Assembly (NCBI GenBank): GCA_002454815.1
Contig: DKJL01000010.1
Location: 324,054-388,053 of the forward strand
Length of the DNA stretch: 64,000 bases
Origin: Flavobacteriales bacterium UBA6693
GTDB taxonomy: Bacteria; Bacteroidota; Bacteroidia; Flavobacteriales; Weeksellaceae
Direction: 5' to 3'
A program made the translations under genes and the position numbers. The notes beneath the pieces were generated by a model that searched no databases, was not told where the DNA came from, and worked only from the letters and a program-made list of their open reading frames with translations. This document shows positions 57,241 through 64,000 of this stretch, piece by piece (position 1 is the first letter of the stretch; each line of letters begins with the position of its first letter).

Positions 57241-59136
57241 CTATTGTAATATAAAGTTAACAATTAAAATAATTCCGATGGCCAGTGACATGATGAGCAC
57301 GTAATTCTCAACATTGCCATTCTGCAGGCGTTTTGCCGCGCGCCCCGAATCTTCTGCGCCAATACCGATGTAATCTGTAAAGCGTTTAAGAATTCCGATA
57401 TCGAACATATTGCCGCCGACTCCCAAACCTTCAATAAATTTTACAAAGGTTACGTTATTCAGTTCATCAAAAAGAAGTTTTCGGTTGGAAAGCCGTTGCC
57501 AGCCGGTATATTCGTTATCCGGCAAAGCCATTTTTTTCTGTTTTACATAGATGTTTCTAACCACCACCCAAACAACAAAAAACATGAGCACCGTAAGGCC
57601 AAGTAAAATCATTTCTGTGGCAAATGGCACTTCGGCTAAATCAACATCGTAAACGTAAATATTTTCTAACCAATCCGCCAGCGCCGCATAATTACCATGC
57701 CCGATGAAATGCGGGAGATTAATAAAACCGCCTACTACGGTAAGTGCAGCGAGAACGATCAGCGGTAAAGTCATATTGAGAGGACTTTCGTGCACGGCTT
57801 TTTCGGTTTCCGGAGTTCCACGGAATTCGCCATGGAAAGTAAGGTAATATGCACGGAACATATAAATAGCAGTCATCGCTGCCACCGCAAATAAAATTGC
57901 CCAGAGATAAGGACTTTTACCGTAAAGATTCGCTAAAATTTCATCTTTGGAAATCATCCCGGAAAGGAAAGGAAAACCTGAAATTGCCAGCGTTCCTATA
58001 AGAAAAGTAAGGTGGGTAATTGGAATTTTACGACGAAGTCCGCCCATGAATCTCATGTCCTGCTCGCCACTCATTGCGTGGATTACCGAGCCGGAACCCA
58101 AGAATAACAAAGCTTTGAAAAAGGCGTGTGTCATCAGGTGAAACATCGCTGTCGTGTAGGCACCAACGCCTACCGCAACGAACATAAACCCAAGTTGCGA
58201 AACTGTGGAATATGCTAAAACCTTTTTGATGTCGTTTTGTCTTAAACCAATAAAAGCTGCAATGATCGCCGTGAGTAAACCAACAAATAAAATCCCGTCC
58301 ATCGTGGTCGGCGCCAGCGAAAAGAGGAAGTTCGAACGTACTACGAGATAGATGCCGGCGGTTACCATTGTCGCCGCGTGGATCAGTGCAGAAACCGGCG
58401 TGGGGCCAGCCATCGCGTCCGGCAACCAGGTAAATAACGGCACTTGAGCAGATTTACCCATTGCTCCGATAAAGAGGCTCGCCGTGATGAAAATGATGAT
58501 GGTAGAATCGAGTTCGAATTTACCGGAATTTTGTGCTACAGAAAGAAAATCGATCGCGTTGGTTTGATAGGCGATCATAATGATTCCGATGATCATCCCC
58601 AAGTCGCCGATACGGTTCATAATGAATGCTTTGCGGGCTGCAGCGCCGTAAGATTTGTTTTCGTACCAAAAACCAATCAGTAAATAAGAACATAAGCCTA
58701 CGCCTTCCCAACCAATGAATAAAATCAGGTAGTTGCTGCCCATTACCAGCAGTAACATGGAGAATATAAAGAGATTAAGATAAGTGAAGAATTTATAAAA
58801 TCCTTTGTCGTGGCTCATATAGCCGATGGAGTACAGATGAATTAAAGAGCCAATGCCGGTGATAATCATAATCATCATCAAGGAAAGCTGATCGATCAGA
58901 AAACCGAAATTTACCTGAATTCCGCCAACACGAAACCACTCAAAAGCGCGGATGACCACCTGTGGTGAAGTAGAATCAAACTTTAAAAATAAACTTACGG
59001 CAATCAGGAACGATCCAAATACTACCGCCGTAGCCAAGCCACCGACGAACAATTTTGGCAGTTTTTTACCGAATAAGCCATTAATTAAAAATCCCGCAAG
59101 AGGCAGCAGTATAATTGCGTACACTAAATTTTCCAT
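57241..59136 (-). CDS. nuoL: NADH-quinone oxidoreductase subunit L
   Basis: 631 residues, the longest membrane-arm subunit, with the C-terminal lateral helix (LLIMSLAIGIILIVNFILQ at the end). FIGWEGVGLCSYLLIGFWYE, AQVPLFTWLPDAMAGPTPVSALIHAATMV and VLAYSTVSQLGFM are diagnostic (the second run is quoted in part as the HAATMV helix). The start is 7 bp after nuoK's stop. No frameshift or loss seen. Confidence 0.96.
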   Translation of the reverse strand: MENLVYAIILLPLAGFLINGLFGKKLPKLFVGGLATAVVFGSFLIAVSLFLKFDSTSPQVVIRAFEWFRVGGIQVNFGFLIDQLSLMMIMIITGIGSLIHLYSIGYMSHDKGFYKFFTYLNLFIFSMLLLVMGSNYLILFIGWEGVGLCSYLLIGFWYENKSYGAAARKAFIMNRIGDLGMIIGIIMIAYQTNAIDFLSVAQNSGKFELDSTIIIFITASLFIGAMGKSAQVPLFTWLPDAMAGPTPVSALIHAATMVTAGIYLVVRSNFLFSLAPTTMDGILFVGLLTAIIAAFIGLRQNDIKKVLAYSTVSQLGFMFVAVGVGAYTTAMFHLMTHAFFKALLFLGSGSVIHAMSGEQDMRFMGGLRRKIPITHLTFLIGTLAISGFPFLSGMISKDEILANLYGKSPYLWAILFAVAAMTAIYMFRAYYLTFHGEFRGTPETEKAVHESPLNMTLPLIVLAALTVVGGFINLPHFIGHGNYAALADWLENIYVYDVDLAEVPFATEMILLGLTVLMFFVVWVVVRNIYVKQKKMALPDNEYTGWQRLSNRKLLFDELNNVTFVKFIEGLGVGGNMFDIGILKRFTDYIGIGAEDSGRAAKRLQNGNVENYVLIMSLAIGIILIVNFILQ

Positions 59137-59143
59137 ACAATAT

Positions 59144-59473
59144 TTATCCTCTTAATTTATTAAATATACTGATGTCGACAGACTTTGTATTCCGGTAAAG
59201 CATCGCGATAATCGCCAGTCCTACCGCTACCTCTGCCGCCGCAACGACCATGATGAAGAATACGAGAATCTGTCCGTTTCCGTCTCCTTTGTAAGAAGAA
59301 AAGGCGGCAAGCATCAAATTGACTGAGTTGAGCATCAGCTCCACACAACCGAGGATGATGATGGCATTTTTGCGGATCAGTACGCCAAGTACGCCCAAAC
59401 TGAACAGGATTGAACTGAGAATAATAAAATATTCCAGTGGCACGGCCTGTATAAATGAATTTGCTTCTCCCAT
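59144..59473 (-). CDS. nuoK: NADH-quinone oxidoreductase subunit K
   Basis: 109 residues from the ATG at 59471-59473 (MGEANSFIQAVPLEYF); a GTG further up at 59509 is inside nuoJ and rejected. Three helices with the key glutamates in RKNAIIILGCVELMLNSVNLM and VVAAAEVAVGLAI. It forms part of the proton channel beside NuoJ. Spacing to nuoJ is 4 bp. Confidence 0.95.
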   Translation of the reverse strand: MGEANSFIQAVPLEYFIILSSILFSLGVLGVLIRKNAIIILGCVELMLNSVNLMLAAFSSYKGDGNGQILVFFIMVVAAAEVAVGLAIIAMLYRNTKSVDISIFNKLRG

Positions 59474-59477
59474 AATT

Positions 59478-59972
59478 CTATAAATCGCGTTTACCGATAA
59501 GAACTGCACCGACGATCCCTGCGAGAATCAGGATGGACGCAAATTCGAAGGGTAACACATATTCGTTAAACAATAACTTTCCGAGATTTTTTGTAAGGCC
59601 CACTGAGGCGTCTGCACCCGTACCAAAGGTCTGTTTATTTAAACCTTTAAAAGCCCCAAGAATACCAATAAGCAGTAAGCCCGCGGTAAAAACGCCAATG
59701 AACTTGGTGAGGTTACCTTTCTTACTTTCATCTTCTTTATTTAAATTAAGCATCATCAGAATGTAAAGAAAGAGCACCATGATTGCGCCGGCGTAGACGA
59801 TGATCTGCACAATACCAAGAAACTGTGCGTTCAGCAGAATATATAACCCTGCGATGGAAAAAAAGGTGATAATCAAAGACAGAATTGCATACAGCGGATT
59901 TTTCGCGAAAACGAAATAAAATCCGCTGGCGACGGCCAGAGCGCTGACGGCGAAGAAAATGATCTGCTCCAT
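59478..59972 (-). CDS. nuoJ: NADH-quinone oxidoreductase subunit J
   Basis: 164 residues from the ATG at 59970-59972 (MEQIIFFAVSALAV). Five helices; the conserved IVQIIVYAGAIMVLFLYILMML segment with Tyr and Gly of the pi-bulge helix is present (quoted residues exceed the motif core YAGAIMVLFL). The nuoI stop is 1 bp before its start. An upstream in-frame ATG at 60062 would lie inside nuoI. Confidence 0.95.
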   Translation of the reverse strand: MEQIIFFAVSALAVASGFYFVFAKNPLYAILSLIITFFSIAGLYILLNAQFLGIVQIIVYAGAIMVLFLYILMMLNLNKEDESKKGNLTKFIGVFTAGLLLIGILGAFKGLNKQTFGTGADASVGLTKNLGKLLFNEYVLPFEFASILILAGIVGAVLIGKRDL

Positions 59973-59973
59973 A

Positions 59974-60522
59974 TTACTTAACTGTTTTTTTCTGCAATTC
60001 GCTTTGGCGGTCAGTAATATCAACACGCTCGTTGATCTTTTCCACCAGTTTATCTTTACCATAAACGAAACTGCCGCGGTTGGTTTCTACATCCACCAAA
60101 CGGTCTGTAAGATAAATTGCCGACTTCGGGCAAGCCTCTTCGCAGAGTCCACAAAAGATGCAGCGCAGCATATTGATTTCATATACCGTAGCGTACTTTT
60201 CTTCGCGGTACAAATGTTTTTCGTCGCGTGTTCGTTCGGCTGCCGTCATGGTGATAGCTTCCGCAGGGCAGGCCACTGCGCACAGTCCGCAGGCGGTACA
60301 ACGTTCCCGACCTTCTTCATCCAGCTTCAGGACGTGCAGACCGCGCCATACTTTAGAGCGTGGTTTTTCAACCTCAGGATAGGCGTACACTTTTCCTTTT
60401 GGCCCCTGCATGGCGTGGCGCAATGTAATCGCCATACCCTTGAATATCTCAGGCAAATATATTTTTTCCATAAAAGTCATCTCTTTATTAGAGACTACTT
60501 TCGATCTGTTTGTCAGTTTCAT
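59974..60522 (-). CDS. nuoI: NADH-quinone oxidoreductase subunit I (two 4Fe-4S ferredoxin)
   Basis: 182 residues. Two ferredoxin motifs bind clusters N6a and N6b: CTACGLCAVACPAEAI and CIFCGLCEEACPKSAI. The N-terminal amphipathic part (KGMAITLRHAMQGPKGK) touches the membrane arm. It passes electrons to NuoB toward the quinone site. It sits 54 bp downstream of nuoH. Confidence 0.96.
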   Translation of the reverse strand: MKLTNRSKVVSNKEMTFMEKIYLPEIFKGMAITLRHAMQGPKGKVYAYPEVEKPRSKVWRGLHVLKLDEEGRERCTACGLCAVACPAEAITMTAAERTRDEKHLYREEKYATVYEINMLRCIFCGLCEEACPKSAIYLTDRLVDVETNRGSFVYGKDKLVEKINERVDITDRQSELQKKTVK

Positions 60523-60576
60523 ATTCGTAATTTTTAATGCTGATTATACAGCACAATCACACTTTTTCGGCTTTTC

Positions 60577-61638
60577 TTAACTACCGAAAAATACAATTAC
60601 GGCAGCGGTAATAATTAAATTTGCCAGTGCCAGCGGAATTAAAGTTTTCCAACCAAGATGCATCAGCTGATCGTAGCGGAATCTCGGAATGGTCCAGCGG
60701 ATCCACATAAAGATCAAAATACCGATGATCACTTTGAAGAGCATCGCAAAAATACTCAAAACTCCGGCGATATTCTCACCCCAGTTTTCGCCCACCCAAC
60801 CGATGCCTGGATAATTAAATCCACCAAAAAAGAGCGTAACGATCAGTGCGTTGGAAATGAACATGTTCACGTATTCACCAAACATGTACTGGCCAAAGTT
60901 CATAGAGGAATATTCAGTCATATAACCGTTTACCAATTCAGATTCACATTCCGGTAAATCAAACGGATGACGGTTGGTTTCTGCCATTGCAGCCACGAAG
61001 AAAATAATGAAGGCTAAAGGCTGATAAAAGATATTCCAGTTCATCCCGTCGGCCGGAATCAGTCCCCAGATTTTTCCCGCACCTTGTGATGAAGTAATAA
61101 AATGCAGATCCAGACTTCCCGCCATTAAAATAATTGAAAGCAGGGAAAGGCCCATCGCCAATTCATAAGAAATCATCTGTGAAGAGGCGCGTATCGCTCC
61201 GATCAAAGAATATTTGTTGTTCGAAGCCCAGCCCCCGATCATCATTCCGTAAACGCCGATGGATACCATACCGATCAGGTAAAGTACGCCGACGTCGATA
61301 TTGGCAACTTGAACATCAAATGAGTTCCCTCCAATATTTAATGATTTTCCCCAGGGAATTACCGCGCCCGTAATTAAAGAAATAAACATGGTGATTGCCG
61401 GGCCCACGTAGAACAGAAAACGGTCTGCGCCCTGCGGTACAAAACCTTCTTTGAAGAAAAGCTTACCACCATCAGCCAGTGGTTGCAGAATTCCGAAAGG
61501 TCCGGCACGGTTGGGACCGATACGGTCCTGGAGAATCGCCGCAACTTTTCTCTCGCCCCAGGTAGAGTAAGCGGCAATGCCCAACGACAATCCGAACAGG
61601 CTGAGGACGAGAATTATTTTAAATGTAAGTAAATCCAT
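60577..61638 (-). CDS. nuoH: NADH-quinone oxidoreductase subunit H
   Basis: 353 residues, eight or nine helices. The family marks are ERKVAAILQDRIGPNRAGPFG near 25, FYVGPAITMF, and AETNRHPFDLPECESELVNG near 225 with quinone-channel acidic residues. It anchors the quinone chamber to the membrane arm. Two bp separate it from nuoG. Confidence 0.96.
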   Translation of the reverse strand: MDLLTFKIILVLSLFGLSLGIAAYSTWGERKVAAILQDRIGPNRAGPFGILQPLADGGKLFFKEGFVPQGADRFLFYVGPAITMFISLITGAVIPWGKSLNIGGNSFDVQVANIDVGVLYLIGMVSIGVYGMMIGGWASNNKYSLIGAIRASSQMISYELAMGLSLLSIILMAGSLDLHFITSSQGAGKIWGLIPADGMNWNIFYQPLAFIIFFVAAMAETNRHPFDLPECESELVNGYMTEYSSMNFGQYMFGEYVNMFISNALIVTLFFGGFNYPGIGWVGENWGENIAGVLSIFAMLFKVIIGILIFMWIRWTIPRFRYDQLMHLGWKTLIPLALANLIITAAVIVFFGS

Positions 61639-61640
61639 AT

Positions 61641-62639
61641 CTATCTTTCGTCTTTTTCACTGATCTCTTTTGCATCCGGATTATTCAGAAGAGTGATCAT
61701 ATTTTTTGGTTTTTCATAATGGTTCAGCGAGATCACCGAATGTCGGCTGATGTGGCGCGGACCCTCGATGTTCCACTCTCGTACATCTTTCCGTTCCCAG
61801 CGACATTGGTTGCAGATCCAGTCCTGAACTTCATCGTACTGATCTTTGCGCGCCGTCACGCGAACTACTTCTTCGCCTTTCATCCAAAGAACCGCTTTAC
61901 CGGAACATTTAGAGCATTCGCAGGAAGCGTTGACCGGCTTGGTAAACCAAACGCGGCTGGCGAATCGCGCGGTGCGGTCTGTAAGTGCACCCACCGGACA
62001 AACATCGATCACATTGCCGATGAAGTCATTGTCCAGCGCCTTGTTGAGATAAGTGGAAATTTCGGCATGCTCGCCGCGAAACAGGATTCCGTGTTCCCGC
62101 TCCTCGGTCAGCTGGTTGGCGACCAAAACGCAGCGTGCACAAAGGATGCAGCGGTTCATATTAAGTTTAATATTCGGGCCGATGTCTTCCGGCTCGAAGG
62201 TGCGCCGTTCGAATTCCGTTCGGGTTTGCTCAACACCGTGTTCATAGCTCAGATCCTGCAGATGACATTCGCCGGCCTGGTCGCAGATCGGGCAGTCCAG
62301 CGGGTGATTGATCAGCAAAAACTCGGTAACTGCGTGCCGGGCTTCCTGGGTTTTTTCTGAGGTAATATTGCGGACTTCCATCCCATCCATTACGCCGGTG
62401 CGGCAACTCGCCACGAGTTTCGGCATCGGGCGCGGGTCTGCTTCAGATCCTTTGGAGACTTCTACCAAACAGGTTCGGCAACGGCCGCCACTGTTTTCGA
62501 GCGGTTTATAATAGCACATTGCCGGAGGCACGAGCTGGCCGCCGATCTGTCTTGCCGCTTCCAAAATCGAGGTGCCAGGAGCAACCTCGGTTGTCTGGCC
62601 ATCGATTGTTATCTTAAATTTTTTTACTTCTTCGCTCAT
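61641..62639 (-). CDS. nuoG: Short NADH-quinone oxidoreductase subunit G (FeS part only)
   Basis: 332 residues, against about 700-900 in E. coli-type NuoG. It has the 2Fe-2S ferredoxin (CYYKPLENSGGRCRTCLVEV), the His-ligated 4Fe-4S cluster (HPLDCPICDQAGECHLQD), the next 4Fe-4S site (NRCILCARCVLV) and a Cys-rich segment CECSKCSGKAV with CNQC later, the start of the molybdopterin-type domain. The bulk of the molybdopterin-like domain is missing, which I think is typical of Flavobacteriia. The reading frame ends with an ordinary stop and no debris follows, so this is a natural short form. Confidence 0.92.
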   Translation of the reverse strand: MSEEVKKFKITIDGQTTEVAPGTSILEAARQIGGQLVPPAMCYYKPLENSGGRCRTCLVEVSKGSEADPRPMPKLVASCRTGVMDGMEVRNITSEKTQEARHAVTEFLLINHPLDCPICDQAGECHLQDLSYEHGVEQTRTEFERRTFEPEDIGPNIKLNMNRCILCARCVLVANQLTEEREHGILFRGEHAEISTYLNKALDNDFIGNVIDVCPVGALTDRTARFASRVWFTKPVNASCECSKCSGKAVLWMKGEEVVRVTARKDQYDEVQDWICNQCRWERKDVREWNIEGPRHISRHSVISLNHYEKPKNMITLLNNPDAKEISEKDER

Positions 62640-62686
62640 ATATTTTAGCTTTAGCCTTACGCTGTAAGCATTTAATCTTAATTATA

Positions 62687-63508
62687 CTATATCGTATTAA
62701 AGGTATATCCGATACCAAAGTTAAGCTGACCGAAGACAAAATCCTGCATGGCTTTGTCGGGTCTGTTGTTTTTTGTTGTCTTGATGTCGGGCATATTGAT
62801 GTAGCCACCTTTCGCCTCCACGCGCGCGACGATATGTTTCCAGAAGACAAAGTTAACACTTGTCCGTGCATCGAGACCAAAGCCTGCGATATGAAAACGG
62901 TCGCTGCGTTCGTGTCCGAACAGTTTCACATTACTTTTGGGGAACATAGCGCCAACACCGGCTCCATAACTCCACACTATATCAAACTTATTTCTATTAT
63001 AAATATTTTTATGCTGTTCCAGGCCCAGATTGATATAATTTAAACCATCGGTGTGCTCGAACGTTAAAAAAGACTCATCTTCTAAATTTATTTTTCCCGC
63101 TACGACCTTCGCCGCGTATTCGGGATCGCTGATGGTCCCGTTAAAATTTACTGTCTGCTTCTGATCCATTACATATTTCATGTGATCAACGCCGACAACA
63201 AAAGCAACTTTATCTGTTACAAAATAGACTACCCGCTGGTTGGTCTGCGGAATGGTAACCCGGTCCGGCTGAAAGTAATTGTGGTAGGAAAAATCCGAAG
63301 GCCTGTCGTGCACCACTACATTCTGTAATGTAAAGTCGTAACCGTCTCCTTTAAAACGAATGTCCGAGTTGCTGAACGCTGCCCGATTCCATCCCCAAAA
63401 TACCAACATCTGACCTTTCCTTGCCATAGGCTCTGGTGCCGCCGGCCCTTTCTGTGCGAGTACTGTAGCAAATGCCAGCAGTCCGCTTATCATCATCATT
63501 TTTACCAT
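62687..63508 (-). CDS. Outer-membrane-like protein inserted in the nuo operon
   Basis: 273 residues with a signal peptide (MVKMMMISGLLAFATVLA, then Gln). The mature part is beta-rich: GQMLVFWGWNRAAFSNSDI, DFTLQNVVVHDRPSDF, FDIVWSYGAGVGAMFP and a C-terminal GQLNFGIGYTFNTI ending like a barrel strand. It resembles small outer-membrane barrel proteins; no homologue was recognised. It lies between nuoF (37 bp away) and nuoG (47 bp away) on the same strand, so it must be co-transcribed with complex I, whose other subunits are cytoplasmic or inner-membrane. Confidence 0.7.
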   Translation of the reverse strand: MVKMMMISGLLAFATVLAQKGPAAPEPMARKGQMLVFWGWNRAAFSNSDIRFKGDGYDFTLQNVVVHDRPSDFSYHNYFQPDRVTIPQTNQRVVYFVTDKVAFVVGVDHMKYVMDQKQTVNFNGTISDPEYAAKVVAGKINLEDESFLTFEHTDGLNYINLGLEQHKNIYNRNKFDIVWSYGAGVGAMFPKSNVKLFGHERSDRFHIAGFGLDARTSVNFVFWKHIVARVEAKGGYINMPDIKTTKNNRPDKAMQDFVFGQLNFGIGYTFNTI

Positions 63509-63545
63509 TCATCATCGGAGGAGAACCTCTCTATCTTTCTTTTTT

Positions 63546-64000
63546 TTACTGTTCTGCTTTCGCTGCTATTGGAATAGGATCAGCATAATTCCCTAAACCG
63601 TAGGTTCCGCTGCTCGCCGCAGGATTGTTGATATACCATTCAAATTCATCACGGAAGTGTCTTATGGCCGAAGCAACAGGCCAAGCCGCCGCATCACCGA
63701 GCGGGCAAATCGTGTTGCCTTCGATCTTGCGCTGTACATCCCACAGCAGATCGATATCTTCCATGGTGCCCATTCCGCTTTCGATTTTCTTTAAAATTTT
63801 AAACATCCATGGCGTCCCTTCACGGCATGGCGTACATTGCCCGCAACTTTCGTGCGCGTAGAAATGTGCCAGTGACATGGTGTGTTTTATGACGCTTTGG
63901 TCTTCGTCCAGCACGATAAATCCGCCGGAGCCCATCATCGTTCCCGTTGCAAATCCGCCATCTGCCAATGATTCATAATTCATGTAACGAGGTTCGCCAT
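63546..64000 (-). CDS. nuoF: NADH-quinone oxidoreductase subunit F (5' part outside the window)
   Basis: The C-terminal 151 residues are visible; the gene runs past base 64000. The N3 4Fe-4S motif is clear: ESCGQCTPCREGTPWM with the fourth Cys in NTICPLGDAAAWP. NuoF binds NADH and FMN and feeds electrons to complex I. It is upstream of the outer-membrane-like gene in the same operon. The apparent ATG at 63983 is internal; the frame continues to the edge. Confidence 0.95.
   Translation of the reverse strand, partial: GEPRYMNYESLADGGFATGTMMGSGGFIVLDEDQSVIKHTMSLAHFYAHESCGQCTPCREGTPWMFKILKKIESGMGTMEDIDLLWDVQRKIEGNTICPLGDAAAWPVASAIRHFRDEFEWYINNPAASSGTYGLGNYADPIPIAAKAEQ

Noticed and set aside
1..64000. 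CRISPR array, tRNA/rRNA genes, insertion sequence or prophage
   Set aside because: I looked in the gaps and found no regular spacer array, cloverleaf, transposase or phage gene; a tRNA scan could confirm this.

Overview
The window looks like chromosomal core sequence of a Bacteroidota bacterium of class Flavobacteriia, most like the Chryseobacterium/Kaistella group (Weeksellaceae). Grounds: promoters of the Bacteroidota type (TTTG-N19-TAnnTTTG), weak Shine-Dalgarno sites, two type IX secretion (T9SS) type A C-terminal signals, a split transketolase, a short NuoG, an OPRT-OMPDC fusion, and many families typical of this class (DUF4834, DUF5606, DUF4846, OstA-like, START-like). The genus is an inference from memory, not a search. 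No rRNA, tRNA, CRISPR array, phage, transposase or restriction/defence locus was seen.

Layout. 1-7.4 kb, all minus strand: LysR regulator cut by the left edge, DUF2945, DUF488, two-gene transketolase, sodium:solute symporter, small GNAT acetyltransferase, DHA2 drug exporter. 7.4-16 kb: asparagine synthetase B; phosphatidylserine synthase divergent from an LTA-synthase-like phosphotransferase; a secreted DUF2147 protein; pyruvate dehydrogenase E1 beta; Kup potassium transporter. 16-26.6 kb: a Fur-family repressor overlapping an OstA/LptA-like gene, class III aminotransferase, START-like protein, a class IV aminotransferase-like protein that seems to have lost its catalytic residues, YqgE, PdxH, HU, PanD, a YbhN-type flippase-like protein, and an M3 oligopeptidase. 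26.9-35.7 kb: lipoprotein, DUF4834, YfhO and GT4 genes; a cysteine synthase/CBS-like enzyme; a LolE/FtsX-like permease divergent from a NamZ-like muramidase. 35.8-46 kb is the cell-surface part: a 1095-residue outer-membrane barrel protein, two T9SS cargo proteins, an M1-peptidase-like protein fused to a barrel, DUF4846 and an MFS carrier. 46-54 kb is housekeeping: GreA/GreB-like, DsbA/FrnE-like, UMP synthase, class C serine hydrolase, SixA, RuvX, Def, DUF5606, MazG. 54.3-64 kb is the complex I operon on the minus strand (nuoF to nuoN), interrupted between nuoF and nuoG by an outer-membrane-protein-like gene.

The least explained DNA is intergenic. Two copies of a GC-rich, multi-stem repeat lie at 5149-5292 and 18157-18237; their central stems differ in sequence but keep pairing. 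A second kind of structured repeat is at 19589-19676. The best protein leads are the degenerate PLP fold-type IV protein (20255-21055) and the M1-like pseudopeptidase-barrel fusion (40994-43810). I found no clearly new multi-gene system. Several start codons were revised to TTG, GTG or an internal ATG on the basis of promoter position and family alignment.
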